A stretch of 64,000 bases of DNA from Hybos culiciformis (Eukaryota; Arthropoda; Insecta; Diptera; Hybotidae). This document shows, piece by piece, positions 39,901 to 54,624 of the stretch. Position 1 is the first letter of the stretch; each line of letters begins with the position of its first letter. Below the pieces are notes generated by a model, which was given only the letters and a program-made list of their open reading frames with translations, searched no databases and was not told the DNA's origin. The stretch lies in contig OZ023275.1 in assembly GCA_964007475.1 (NCBI GenBank), positions 12,007,829-12,071,828 of the forward strand, in the 5' to 3' direction. The translations under genes were made by a program, and so were the position numbers.

Positions 39901-42900
39901 ATCGCATCAGAAGTCTTTTTAGGTTCTCGAAAAAAAAAAAAAAAAACAAGTTTAGCCAATTATTTGCGAGTTCAATTTCATTTCTTTTTATTTTTTCGCA
40001 TTTGTTACTTAATTTAATAGCAATAATATTTTTTTGTATTTTAAATTTGAAAACTACATTGAATTTTATTTCAAGATATTTATTGGCAAACTGCGTGTAT
40101 GAAATTTATTTTTAATGTGAAGTGAAGAATTCTTTAAAACATGGTTATATTCTAGTAGAGTAGGAAAGATTTTCAAGCCCCTATACTGCTTCTAGGCAGT
40201 GTAGTATATCTATTCAACATCTCTTCTTAAAGGGTTTAAGTTTGAATCATTAGAAAAAAGAAGTGGTTTCATTTCGGGATTGGAAATGAGAAAGTTTGTA
40301 TGCTGTCTTATTGTATCTACAACTATATCTTAAGCGACATTATTAAAGTATGAAGTGATGAAGGTTAATGTGCGGTTGGTGCCCAGGAATTTTTAAATCC
40401 AGTCCAATTTTTCTATTTATCTTTATTTTTATATATTTTTGATATACATTTTTACTTATGGAATCATTCTATGGTATGTAAATTGTGGAAGTTTTGTATA
40501 GTTGTAAGGAACTAAAATTTTATTTTCTATAAAATATTTTTTGCATTGAAAATTAAAATCTTTTTATTATAGTGAAACTGTTCATTTTCCACCGTAATAA
40601 GAAGTTTCAGTAAATTATTTCTCCATATAATATGTTAAAATGAAATCGCGCGTATAATTTCAATTCAATATCTATTTGTATGTGAAATCGACTCAATTTT
40701 AATAATATGCTTTGGCTTGTTATACAAATTTTTTATTTATTTTTTTTCTGTTTATAGTTAACAACACTGTAAATGATGTATGGTAGAAACGATTGGTTTG
40801 ATTGGCATATTTTTCCATGATTTTTCAGGTGGTTTTTTTTAAACAATATGTTGCATTCTGTAATGTTTTTTTTTTTTGCTTTTAAATGCATTTTAAATTG
40901 CAACTGTATAATTATTCAAAATACACGTTTTTAATATTGATTGTAAAAATAAAATAAAAAAAAAAAAAATAAAATAAAAAAAAAACAGATAATAATTATA
41001 ATTTCTTTTTGATTGATTTGCTGTAGATACACCTTCTGTTTTCCAATCAAAAACAGAGTTTAACATTTTGTTATATGTTTATATGTTTGAAGAAAATTAT
41101 CGTCTTCTTATTTTGCTTTTATTTTGGTACAAACTACAGGAAAGAACTAAGTATAATTTACATTTTGGCGTAAGATTTAACGAAGATTTTCTGTAGTGGA
41201 TATTAAGAGATACTTAATCAATCGGACGCTCTGAATAGTGAAGTTAAACATTATATAGTTGATCAACTCAATATTTTGATAATTTAAAAAAAAAAGAACA
41301 ATTTAATATATCATTATGTTTACATTATGTACTGAACATGTAAGCACGCGATTGAATTATAGAAACCTGATAAACAAAAGAATTTTTTTAATATAATTTT
41401 TTTTTTTGAAATAAATATATGTATCTTTTCTCGTTAAAAACTATGGTCAATACGTTCACCTCAAGAACTACATATATTATGTAAAATTTTTTGATAACAA
41501 CTCTTTTCCAATAAATTTAATTGCCGCCAACAATAAAATCGAATCAAAGCAAAAAAAAAAAAAATCGAATTAACGAACGTTTCAAAATATTAAAATAAAA
41601 TGAATTTGAAATTGATTGACATTTCATTTCTTTAAATCTTAAATGTTTCAGTGAGATTAATATTTATAAATCTTTGAAGTATCTTTAATTACTTTTCAAT
41701 CAAAATTTTAATCGAATAATTTTAATAACCACCTGTGGCGCCCGAAATATCTTCGCTCATAATTTAAATACCTTCTATCTAGAAAATATTGTAGATTTGA
41801 TTTTTTTTTTTTGAAATAGTTTAAGGTTCGGTGGAATTAATAAAATTTTATTAAATCAATAATAATAATTATGATTACTTTGATTGAATGAATTCAATTT
41901 AGTTATGTTGCAAACTCCTTATTCATTTCATAACATAAGTAAGTGTAGATATCTTTTAAAAGTAATATATTTTCTTATCCATATTTTATGCAACCTGATG
42001 GTTTTCGAAAATGTTGTAAATAAATTGACCGTATTATTTCCGATTAACATGTGTAATTATATGATTCAAACCTTTTCTAGTTTTTCGCCTTTTGTATTCT
42101 GGAATACTTTAAGGAATATATTTAAGAACTAACTGACTATTCTTAAATATTTCCAATTGTGTGATAACTATTATTTCACATTTCCAAAAGTGTGATTTAA
42201 ACTAAAGTTAAACTTAATTGTTTTGGAATTTGATTATACCGATTCTAATAACATTTGATCAATAATTTATCAATCAAAGTTAATTAAAAAATAATTAAGT
42301 TAAATCACGATTTACAAAAAAAAAAAGTATGAATCAATATCAGAAAATTAAAGACGTACCTATGTTATAGTTATGTATATTTTTTTTTTACTGGTTAAAT
42401 ATATGATAACTTACGACATTTAATACTCTTTCTTATACCAGAATTCTTAAAAAAATATTTCTTAATTTATCACGTATAAATTGATTGTACAACACTATAT
42501 GTGTAAATCTACATGACAATTATATTAACCGCAATAACTACTGTTCGATGACGTGAACCGAATTATCTCAACAATTGTACCTTGTATCAAATTAAGAACA
42601 ACGTATTGAATTTTTGAGAAATAAAAACAACTTTAGAAGTTAAAGCGTTTATTTGGTTGTCAACTTTTTGGATTTAAGATCCGTTCTTCAAATAAGTGCA
42701 TCTTATATTCTTATTACTTGTTTGGAATATTGAAAGACAAGGATCAAGGTAAGAATTCGAGAAGAAGGTCAAAAACAGTGTAATAATATAGCTAGAACAA
42801 AGGTAGAAGAAAAACAAGTAAGATATAAAGGGGTCATAGAAATTTTTAATTAATTTGAAGTGTTTTATAAATATTGTTGTATATGATTTATTGAAAAAAA

Positions 42901-43384
42901 ATTTAATATTTGTTATAATTTTTAAAGAAAGAAGTCTATATATACACTTATATTTTTGTTTCAACTGGGATGCTAATATTTTCAAATATTATTTTTTCCC
43001 ATACCTTTGGAACACCACCTTCATAATTAATAAATCAGTCATTTGGTGTGTAATTTTTTTAACCCTTTTTTTCTGGAATTCTTTTTTTAACTTTCTTAAA
43101 TTTTTTTTTCTGACTTTAGCACAAACAAAAAAAGTATGAAAGTTTCGTCCAAATATCCATTTGTAAATATAATGATAAGAAATATAAAAGTGTGTTATGG
43201 CATTTGAATAAAAGTGTATTATGGCGTTGAACTATATTTAAACTTTAATTAACACGACTATCATGCTACATAGGCTAAAGTAAGGGATTTTATCAATGAA
43301 GGTATAGAATATAATAAATCGACTGAAAATTATAGTAGACATAGTACAAGGTTAATTTAATTTTATGGTATGGATTAAGATAAA
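33925..43384. other. AT-rich non-coding stretch
   Basis: No gene is supported. Dense homopolymers lie at 34.2-34.6 and 35.2-35.7 kb. A compact GC-containing hairpin lies at 37233-37260. A T-rich tract with TTTTTCAG/GTGGTT lies at 40827-40830. A somewhat less AT-rich patch lies at 40,140-40,410. A 24-base imperfect tandem repeat lies at 43185-43232. The overlapping opposite-strand frames at 42674-43139 (103 and 94 codons) are the longest in the window, but both are F/I/N/K-rich and uncharacteristic of protein. Confidence 0.6.
37233..37260. repeat. compact hairpin
   Basis: TAACCGCTTAA (37233-37243) and TTAGGCGGTTA (37250-37260) pair over 11 positions with one mismatch (a G-U pair on one strand) around a 6-base loop. 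It is the only GC-containing hairpin of this quality in its neighbourhood. Confidence 0.8.
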
Positions 43385-43680
43385 TTAATAATTCTGACCG
43401 GATGTTGTTTTTATTTTGAAGAAGTTCGAGAATAATATCAACGTAGTTATAAATAGTAATATAAATAATAATCTAAATAAATTTTTGCATACTCGATTCT
43501 TATAATTTTTTTTGGCACACAAGAAACATTTTAAAACTCTCATAAAAGTAAAATTTACACATTTGATCGTAACATAATTATATAGAAAATTACATCTTCG
43601 CAGAAGTTTGTTGTTTTTATTGAATAAAATCAAAGTTAAAGTACTGCTGCTGCTGTTGCAATACTTAACCCTTTTTTTTC
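43385..43680 (-). other. 97-codon open frame with a CAG repeat, uncertain
   Basis: The - strand frame is open from about 43675 to TAA at 43385. It starts near CAACAGCAGCAGCAGTAC (residues CNSSSSTL) and then becomes K/N/F/L-rich with eight cysteines. There is no ATG in the first third. A frame this long is expected about once or twice by chance in 64 kb of such DNA. No domain is recognised. Confidence 0.1.
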
Positions 43681-45558
43681 AATCAAAATTGTACAAATTT
43701 TTTTGTAACCTTTTGTATTTACCGCGAGTCATTTTTGTCTCATAATTATTTATTTTTTTTGTTTTTATTTTCCATAACTTTAGGTTTGATTTTCCACTTG
43801 AGAAAAGTTTCTATTTTATGAAAAAAAAAAAAGAAAAAAGTGAATGAAAATAAAAAAATAAAAATTAAAAAATAAACTCGAAAAAATGTTCAAAAATCGA
43901 CAGTTGTCTCTAATTAAAAAATCAGAAAGGATTTGTTTTTTTTTTTTTCGCGATAAAAGTTTGAATATGATTTTTTCATAGGATATTTTTATTTATGTTT
44001 TTTTTAAATTGGGAGATGGACCAAAAATAAAAATTATGGTCATCGAAATAATTTCATTACAAATACCGAGTGATAAAAATACTCATGCCGGCTACATATT
44101 TTGGTTACCTGAGAAGCTAAGTACTAATAAATTTAGGAATTAAAGCTTTTTACTTTTTGGGAAAAAGAAGGGGTTCTTTAGTTTATAGAGCCCAAACGTA
44201 TTTTCGTTTAGAGCTTAATTGGTGAGCATTAATTATTAATTTTGTTCCAGTTGTAGATACTTGAAATTGAAATGTTTACTTGGCGAGTTGATTGAAATTC
44301 TCAATTAAGAATTTATCATAAGAACCAGAGACCTACGAAAAGTTTCTTATATTAATTTTTAGGCATTCCAAACTGTACAAAAATTTTTGGAACCCCTTTT
44401 CATTTAGAACAGCGGAGCTTTAGTGTCTTAGAGCATAATTTTTAGAAACAAAATAAATCAATTAAAATCTTCTCCTTTTGAAGTATGTATATATAAATTA
44501 AAAAAAATTGATTTTAGAATAAATTAACTTTAGATCAAGGAATTTTAATTTTTTTTTTTATAAATATAAAAAGTCATAGAAAATATATTTTCGTTTTTTT
44601 TTTTTTTGATTGGGGTACCAAGTGGTACTTTAACTTAAAGAAAAAAGTTACCACTCTTGAAAAGTTGATTTCCACCAGAACTGAATAAATGTCAATAGAG
44701 TTTTCTTTTTCTTCATTAAATGTAAAGAAAATGAAAAAAAAAATAAATAAAAAAATAAACGAGTATACTTTAAATTTATTTATTAATTTCAATTCGAAAT
44801 AAAGGGAAAACTTTTTCATCTTCAGTATATATTAGTATAGAGAAACTCGTACACTTTTCTGCTTCTGGCTTTGCAAAATAGATAAACCTGTACAATTTTG
44901 TTTAAAATTATATAACACTGTTATAGGTTGCAAAAATCTTTACTTTGAAGCTTAAATTTTTTATGAATAAAAAAGTTTAAAATTTAAGTTTCTTCGCGAC
45001 GCGGCAATTTACTTGAGTTATATTCTATAATATCTCGTTGGCTATTTTCTGATAAAAGTGAAACTAAAGCTATACATCTGAATGTTTTGTAATATTTGAA
45101 AGACAAATATCTGTTTGTTTATTTATGTTTTGGGAAAACAAAAATAAAATCGAATCTATAAAAAACTATATACGACAATATAAATAGATGGCTTTAAAAT
45201 AACTTAAAAAAAAAGAAGAAAATTTAAACATAACTTTTTCTATCTCCATTGAACACTTTTTTTTTTTATTGTTAGTATTTTTCAATAAATATCCGTTTTC
45301 TTCGTTTTTCTTTTTATTTGCGTCCACAAAAGAATATTGTTTTGTTCAATATAGGTTTCAGTATCATTTTTCAAAAAAATAAAAAATAAAAAAAAATTTA
45401 TTTTAATATTGCATCTCCAGAGGAATAAATCCATTGTAAGAGGAAGTCAATAATTTGTATATTTGGCGAGAGATAAAAAATGTAAGAAACAAATTGAAGA
45501 ACCATAGTGAAAGTAATGAGAACAACGAATAGTTTTCTCTAAAAGTTAATCAAGTATG

Positions 45559-45578
45559 TACAGAGTTATACAGAGTTA
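45559..45578 (+). repeat. tandem duplication of a 10-mer
   Basis: Two perfect copies of TACAGAGTTA. Confidence 0.9.
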
Positions 45579-46108
45579 GTTGCCTAAACAAATAATGTGA
45601 AAGCCAACAAAGTACCTGATTTTTTATTTTTGTACATTTGTTCCAAGCTTAATTTATTAACATTGCTGTCTTTCTTCATATGAATTTTTTAATACAATAC
45701 TTTTATGTTTTTCTGTAAAATTAGATTTAGTTTAAATGTTTAGATGTTTGATATTTTAAATTTTGATATATTGATACTTAATATGAATGTTGTTCTATGA
45801 TTTTTCTTATCTGAAAATAATATGATGTCAATCGCTATGAACCTATAATGTGACTTGATAATCTGCAAACACTGTGTTCAATACGATTGATTATGAATTT
45901 AGGATACTATTTTTTTTTTATCTTCTAGTATCGCACTTATTATACAATCGAGGGTCTTCTCAAACCCACCCAAGACCCACTGACCAACCTATAATCATTC
46001 CATGTTGTTTATTATTTTGAAAATGTTCTTATATTTTAATAAAATTATATATATTTTAATAATATAACTTTAAAAGGAATAATGTATATCATCTGTATAA
46101 CAACCTAA

Positions 46109-46132
46109 TGTGAGTGAATGTGAGTGAATGTG
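46109..46132 (+). repeat. short tandem repeat TGTGAGTGAA x2.4
   Basis: Two perfect 10-base copies followed by TGTG. Confidence 0.9.
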
Positions 46133-49100
46133 GACAAAGAACTTAATGAGTTGAATATGCGAGTTCAACCCATCGCAGCCATACTTTCGATATTCAAATT
46201 CTATCCTATTCTTACAGTTCGCTTCAAACTGGAATTTCTATTAACATTTTAAAAGACATCTATCTGAACTACAAAAAAATTTATAAATCGTGAGGGTGCA
46301 CTTAATGTGAAGCTCTTTTATTATTCAATTTTCAATACATTTTAAATTTCTTTATTGCATTTTTATATATTATTTTCTACAAAAAAAAAATATGTAAAAA
46401 TAAAAATTAGTAAAAAATCAGTGGAAAAAAAAAAGCTATGGAAATCCAGATAAATGTTTTTGCGCATACAGGTATTATTTCAGTCATGGTCACATACAAT
46501 TTTTTATTTATTTTTTTTTCATATCAAAATCATCGAATATTATTTGTTTTTTATTACTTAATCTTTGTTGTTATTTTTATTTTTATTTTTTTTTATTTTT
46601 AAAAACAACAAAATAAAAGGTACTTTGTCAGATAAAAGATTATCTTTTTTCATAAATGAAGAACAACAAAAAAAAAAACAACAAAATAACAAAAATTCTT
46701 CACGGCTGAGGTGATTCTTTAGAAGTGTATAACTCAATAGTTTGTACTTCGGAGAATTAGTATTTTTTTTTATTTTAATATTTATTTGTCTTTATTTTAT
46801 TATTCATTTTTTATGCAATTTTATCAAAAGCAAATTAGTCATTGCATCGAAAATGTACATATGTAGTTATGTTGACTTACTTATTCATAGTTTTATGTAT
46901 TTTATGTGTTTAATTGTGATTTAAGTGTTTTGTGAATAATATGATGCCTATAGGTCACCTTCCGATTTTTTTGTGAATTAAAATATCTTACAACCTGCCA
47001 TATTTCACAGCAGACCAATATTTCGGGCAATAATAACTAAATTTAGAACACACATAGCAAAAATATTAAACTATTAAAAATGATTACATAAATCAATCTA
47101 CTAGCTTCCAAATATTTCATAATTTCTTATCAGAAAATGGTTAAAATTTAAATAATTTTTTAATTAAATTGCCTAGAAGGATCTTTCTACAAAATATACT
47201 TCAAACATTTAAAAATAAATAAATTGGATAAAGTTAACAGATGAAATTATATATAGTTAAGTTTATATCTACTACAAACTTTATATGTACTGCATAACAT
47301 AAATTGAATTTATATTTTTGATTACTATCTAATTTTTATTTTTATTTTATATTTTCATTTTATTATTATTTTTCTTTAACTTTTGCATAAATGCCAAGCC
47401 ATATATGAATGAAATGAACATATTATATTTTAACTTATGTTTTCAAATCTCATCAACAAAATTTAATTGATTTATGGACTTTATAACAACTCTTTCTCTT
47501 TTTCAGAAACAAAAAAAAAAAAAAAAAAAAGGTAAAATTGGAACGAAATTTCGCGTCGTTATTTATATATATAAATTTTATTCAGTTCAATTACATTTTC
47601 TCTATAAATATTTATAATACATTTATGTACATAAATGTAGTACATATATTTATATAAAATATAAATTATTTAGCAATAAAATTCTTTTCATAATATTCGT
47701 CTTCTTTTGATATAGCTTTCATCATCTCTGCACAACATTGAATGCCATTGGGAACCATAAAATGATACTCAATTATTCATAATTGACTATGTATTTCAAA
47801 TTAAATATAAAATTCATATGAATCATATAATGTGTATGTATAAATTTATATATAAATATATATATAAAAAGTTTTACATACATATATGTATGATTGCAAT
47901 TTTCCAAATAAATTAATTTTCAAAATAAATTGGAAATATTAAAATAATTTTATTTGAATGAATCTGAATGTTGAAGTAGTTAGATTGCACAAATTTCAAT
48001 TAAAAATAAATGTTCATATTTTTGCCTATGATGAAAATAATTTTCTATAAAACTATGTACCTATGACAGTGTTTTACATTTGAAGCAATTATTTTATAGG
48101 TTTTTTTTTTGTAAAACTTGGTAGTTTATCTTAGAATTAATAAACCAGTAACGACTAAAAACTGTAAGTTATAATTTTGGATTTAATGAGATTATTCAGC
48201 GGTTCAAGCCAAATAAATTTTAACTAAATTATTCGACATTTGAAAACTCTAGGCTCCAATTATTTTGACGAAATTTTATTTCAAATAGTTTTTCAAAGTT
48301 TTCGAACAATAATTAATTTCTCATTGATGCAAAATTATAAATTTACATTATTCTTAGTACACCCTAGTGATGAAATCAACTGCATTTTAGTAGGATGATA
48401 TCAACTATAGAAATTTATTCAGGTGGTGTAATTTGGTGTAAATATTTGATAAGATTGAAATTTATAGGGCGGTAGAGTTTTTTATCTTTTCATTAAAATT
48501 AATTAAGCAATTTAATATATTTCCCATTATAAATAAAGGGAATTATTAAACTGCCAGAAATAAGTTTTTCATTCTTTAGCGATCGAAATATTTTATAGAA
48601 TTTAGATTATTTTCAGTGAATGTTAAAGCGAGGTTCGTTTAGTTTAAGTTAGTTTTACTATTCAAACTTTTTTTTGTATAATTATGCAAGAAAAGTCCAC
48701 AAACACAAATATGTATGTGGGTCGGAAACAAATTTGCCACTTCGTTTTGTTTTATCATTGAGTTAAAAATTATTGTTGGGTATAAGCAAATATTTGATAT
48801 TTAAGAATAAGTGCGTATTTTAAGAATAAGTATCATTCTTTTAAATTACAAACTTATATTAAACAAAGTGCATATTTTGAAATTTTCAAATAGTAGATAA
48901 TAATTTTTGATTTAAAACATAAATATTTTAAATCTAATTTAATCCATTTATATAACAAATTTTTAACTTTTAACCAACCTAAATTTAACTTAAATCCAAA
49001 AATTGGTATAATTGACTTAAAAGTAAATAAAATAAAAAATTTATTCACTGTTTAAATGTTTTTAATCTTTTTTTTTATGACTTAAACTATTGTCATCTCT

Positions 49101-52100
49101 TAGCAAAATTTAAAAATAATGATGATATCAATTTCCAAAAATTATATTCATGAATTTCTATCTCATAATTTGAAAATTTTCCTATATATTTATATTTTTA
49201 ATCAAATATTATGTTTTTGTCTTTTTATCAGAAAATTCATAATATATTGAATGCAGGAAGTTTTTATTTTTATTTATATTTCTCTCTCTCTGTTAAAATT
49301 TAATATAGATAAAAATCATAATTATCCAAATTAAGAACAATTAAAATTGTTAGGAAAAATTATGAATTATTGAATAGAGAAAAAAAAAAAAAATTGAAAA
49401 TAAAAGGAAAACCTATAATGCCATAGAAAAATTTTCAACTGTATAAAATGTGAATAGAAACGCATTTATTTACTATAGTTATACAACCAAATTGAGAAAT
49501 TTCATTCAATTATTCAGTTATTTAGTTTAATTTTTGGTCAATTCAGATAAAATCTTTTTTTATTTATTTTTTTTTTTTTTGAAAAGCTATTGAATTTGCA
49601 TAATAATAATCAATTATTATCTAATTTAATGGGAAATTATGCATATTTATGCTATACAATTTTATTATAAATGGCATATTGTTTGCTTTCTTTTAAAATA
49701 TATTTTATTTTTGTATACCTACCTAAATTATTAAATAAATTTTATACATGTTTAAGCAAAATATTCTTCATTATAATAGGTATATTTTTTATTATATTTT
49801 GCAGTTTATCTTATAATTTTCTTAATTTTTTAGTCACATTTTGCTGCAAAATATTTACAATCAAGTTTAAAATATTTCAATAATACACACGGTATATAAA
49901 GTTTTCTACACTTTACTATGAACAACATAATAAAATAAGCTAGCACTTAAAGTTTTTTTTAATAATGTTACAAGTAATTAACCTTGACTCTAGAGGAAAA
50001 ATTAATGTAATGAAACATTAGAGAGTGATAAGAACAATGATAATAGTAACACGATCTTATTTTATATTAGTTAGATAAATTTAATTTTTTTTAAATTCAA
50101 GTATCGCTTTGAAATAATATAATTTCTTCAAAAATTTCATAATTTACGCTTAAATTGTATTCTCTATTAATTGGGTTTTCATTTAGCATAATGAACAAAA
50201 ATAACATTCCCAAACCTCCGATAAATCTCTTCGCAAAAGCCCGCAAAAATAAAGAGCTTTCGAATTCCAGCTTATAATCTATATTTCAATAAAAAAAAAG
50301 TTAAGAATAAAAACAATTTTAATGGCACTGTAAAAACATACTAAAATTTATTTCATTTGAATCTAAAATTTTTTCTTTTATTTTAGTTTTCTAACTATAT
50401 AAAATAATAATTCTTATAATATCTAAATTTTGTGATTTATTTACAATAGTTTTTTTTTATTATTTATTTTATTTTTGTGTACCACAAAAAGTTGTACAAA
50501 TCCTTTTTTTTTTTTTTTCAAGCATGTGGTAAAATTTTATGGTAATGCCAATCAATTCGTGTTTGATTAATGAATTTTAAAGCATAAACCGGATATTGTA
50601 TCAAACATTTGAAAATGAATGAATGATATATGTATAAGAGTGAAATTTTAAGTTGATAAGTATATACATATAAAAACAAAACAAAAGGGTTCCATTTCCT
50701 TTTATCCTTTGTTTGTTTTCAAGCAATAAATACGTAAAATATACGTCTATTTATTATATACATATTATTTTATAAAACTTTTTTTTCTTAAAGAAATGTC
50801 CAATAACCTTTAAGCTAAATATATTTTAACGATATATTCAGTACTATTATACAAAACCGTATTAACTTTAACTCTTAATTACAAAAAATGACAAAACAAG
50901 ATAAATGAATATTTTCCTGATTCCTGGAAATGAAAAAATAAAAATTAAATTGTACATAATATTTTGATTTCTAGGGTAAATTATCAATTTTCATCAATTT
51001 AATAAAAATTGTTATTTGTTACTTTTGAAAATGATTTGAAAAGAAAGTATATTTATAATACAAGAGATTTTTCTGTTTTATAAGAATAATTAAACCAATT
51101 AAAATTTATAAATCTTACAATTATGAACTAATTATGATTAAAGCTACCATGATTGGAAATAGGATTTATTATTATGAAATAATCTTTAATTTGATTAACT
51201 TAACAGTCCTAAGTTACAAAACGCTTATGAGGGCTCCATATACTTTCATTCAAATTCTGTGGACATCCTAATTTCGTCATAAGAACATGCCTTTTACAAC
51301 TTTCACCTTTTTTTAATCAGGTAGAAAGGTTTTTATTACCAACATATGAACATTTTAATATTGACATTATTGAAGATATTGATTTCGTTCTTATAATCAT
51401 TTTTTATGTTTTTATGTCAAAAATTCAATGTGTATGAGACGTCTTGGACGAATTAACACCATCATTTATTTGGAATATTATACAATATTATAATATATAC
51501 GCAAATATTTTTATACTGCATTTTAACTGATTTATTATTCCTATTAAGTTAAAATTTTTAAACTAAGTACATAGTTTTATTTAATATATTATGAAAATTT
51601 TATTTTATTGTCATGTGTATGAAATGGAAATGTAAGTAAGACAGGGGATGATCTAATTCGTATTTATTTTGGATACACAACATATCAAAAAATTTCTATA
51701 ATAACGTTATACATTAAGGTGGATTTTTTTTATTTAACAAAAAAAAAATTTGTTTTTATAAAATTCTTTGTGGTAATGTTATTTCATATATGAAGAAAAG
51801 AAAAACTATTAATCTTTTTTTTTTTTTCATTACATTTCTACATAACTTAATATATACGAGTTTAAAAAGGTTCAACCATAAAACCCAGAAAAATGTGTCC
51901 CTCGCATTGAAAAATGGTTAATTTAACAAAATGTATTTAAAAACCGATTTTGCATAAATATAAATGGTTTTTTAATATGATTATTCAACAAAACAAATCA
52001 ATATTTTACACGGTACATATAGTTAGATTGTAAAAAACAATCAGTTTGGTTTGAACAAACTTAAAACTTTGCCTACAGTTTTTGATTTTTTTTTTTTGAA

Positions 52101-52601
52101 TTATTCAATCAATATTATCGGGTTTCGGTGGGGAGTCGAGCTGACTTAATGAACAAGTTCTGATGCTATGAAAAGTGTGGTAAGGTTTAAGTCTTTTTTC
52201 TTATTCTCATTTTAGAGTTAGAAACATATGTATTTTTTCTTGTATAAAATATAAGTTCTGAAAATAAATCATAATTACAAATTTAGATCATTTCAGAGAA
52301 ATGTATATTCTAATATAGTATTTGACACAAAATCTTTATGACACTGAAGTTTCATTTAGTGAGCTGATTTTTAAAATTAATAGGTTTCCTTTGACATTTG
52401 TTGGAGAATCTATCAAAACTTTTATCACTTTTTACAACAATACTATAGTATCAAAATAACTTCTCTTTCATTGTATGTGGAAAAACTATATGAAAGAAAT
52501 AAGAAAGCAGTTTAAAATTATATATTTCTTGAAAAGGGTTTCGTTGTTTTTGAGTATTTAAGTTATATTCGTATATTTAGTTTCAATTTTTTTTTTGAAT
52601 G

Positions 52602-52670
52602 AATAATGACATTAAATAAAAGTAAATTTGTTATTATAAGTATGTATATATTTATTTAAATGTCATTATT
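52602..52670. repeat. A/T-rich hairpin of about 70 bases
   Basis: AATAATGACATT pairs perfectly with AATGTCATTATT, then AAATAAA with TTTATTT after a one-base bulge. This gives a 19-bp stem with a loop of about 30 bases. Its size is like a small-RNA precursor, but it is almost all A/T and common by chance. Confidence 0.6.
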
Positions 52671-54606
52671 TCTTTTTTAATCTTTAAACATTAAGGAACA
52701 AAACAAAAATCGGTTTCTACTCTTCATTTTAGAGTTTTAAGCTGTGCGCTACGAAGTTTGCTAATAATTGATTGGTTTTTCTTCGACACCACAATTTATA
52801 TATATAATTATCATCAGAACTATTACACCCATGTTATATTCTTCAAGGAAAATATTATTATATATCAAAATATAATAATTAATAACTTAAGTGTTTATTT
52901 TTAATCTTATGATTTTGATATAAGACAAAAGCAATATCTACCAAAATAATAAGATAATAATTTAAAATTTATTGTATAACATAAACTTAAATCAAACAAT
53001 TAAAACTTAAATAAAGATAGATTTTGTTGAAGATATACAGAAATTAAAAGTTTTACAAAAAATTGAAGAAGACAACGACGCAATATTTGCTATAATATGG
53101 TATGCTGATAATGAGCCATAAATCACTTTTTATTTTATTTCACTTTTAGACATACATAAATTTTTTAAATTAAATAATCATCTAAATAAATATCATCAAC
53201 CAATTAAAATTAAAGTTGATTTAATCTAGAAATAAAAAATAAAAAAAATAAATAAAAAATTAAATAAATTTATCTACCTATACCTATTTATATGTTTTTT
53301 TATTTTGTTAAAATAAAAAGTGATGAAAAATTTTAATATTAAACAATATTTTAATAAAACTGAAATAACTGAAATAATTTTATCATATAATTGTTTTAAA
53401 TCCATTTATGACTAAATTAATTAAATAAATATTTAATGACATGTGTATTTAAATTTTGAAATCTGATAACAAAAATATTTGTTTTTTTTTTTTTATTTTG
53501 AGTTATTATTTTTTAATATAGTCAATCTTATTATTTACAATAAAATATTTCATGGCAGAGGCTCAATGAATGTGAAATATTTGTAGTTAAATAGGAACTA
53601 TGTATTCGGTTAAATCGAATAATCTAATATGTTGAGAATATTTTTTATTCTTGAATACTTGAAATGAACCGAATAAGTGATTTATAAACAAACAGAGATT
53701 ATATCTTTGATGTATCTCAGCTTTATAATTTTACGGACTGTTCTATTTTATCGCAGTTATATGATACGTGAATAAATGCAATATAGAGAATAATATCGAG
53801 AAACTATAGAACTCAAATTTATTATTTGCGCACGATAATTTGAAGAAGTCCCAAAGTTTCACCATCACGCTTTAGAGCCAAAATCAAAGATGAAAAAAGT
53901 GCCTCTTTGTTTGACATGTGATTCAAATTAAATACTTATTATTATAACGTATAAGGAACTGAAAATTTTTTGGTCTACGGAAATATTTAGTTATAAATTT
54001 CTAACTTAATTTGTCATTGAAATTAAAAAAAAAAATTTAGATATTAACTTTAAAACAATAATTTTTTTTCCAAAATTTAAAATGATATGTATGCTGTCTA
54101 AATACATGTGAATAGGTTGTTTTATTGTATTTATATTCTTGAAAAAGCAAAAAAAAGTTGATATTTTTATCTTTTTTTTTTTTTCTTTAATTTTGGAATA
54201 AGATAAAAATTAGGATCTTAAGAGAATTTTTATTCATATCGTATTTTATTTGATCATCATAACAATGTGATCATATTTTTATTTATTTATTTTTTGAGTA
54301 ATCAAAGAACGCATTGTATATTAGAATAATATTTGAAATAAGAAATAAAATAAATTTGTAAATTGTTTACATTATTTTAAATTTCAGATCCTCAAATATG
54401 TGAGTAAACATATATACATAATAATGTTATTTGATATGTTGTTTTGTTTACCATTAAAAAATTTCTTACAAAAGGTGCCTATATAAACAAAATCAAAATT
54501 GTAATAATAACATAATAATCTTAATTGTTTCCTTTTATTTCCTATTTTATATTATATGGTGTCTAATAATAATTAAATAGCCGGCTGAATATAATATAAC
54601 AGGTGT

Positions 54607-54624
54607 AAGCAAGCAAGCAAGCAA
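54607..54624 (+). repeat. (AAGC)4 microsatellite
   Basis: Four perfect AAGC units plus AA, unusual among the A/T-only microsatellites of the window. Confidence 0.9.

Noticed and set aside
42674..43139. Longest frames of the window, 103 codons (-) and 94 codons (+), overlapping
   Set aside because: They are low-complexity F/I/N/K/Y composition on both strands with no motif. This length is expected by chance at about 20% GC.
44160..44420. AAGGGGTTC and GAACCCCTT facing each other over about 230 bases
   Set aside because: The inverted match is only about ten bases and does not extend, so it is not a credible transposon.
50321..50340. AATGGCACTG, matching the start of miR-263
   Set aside because: Only a ten-base match, with no hairpin partner.
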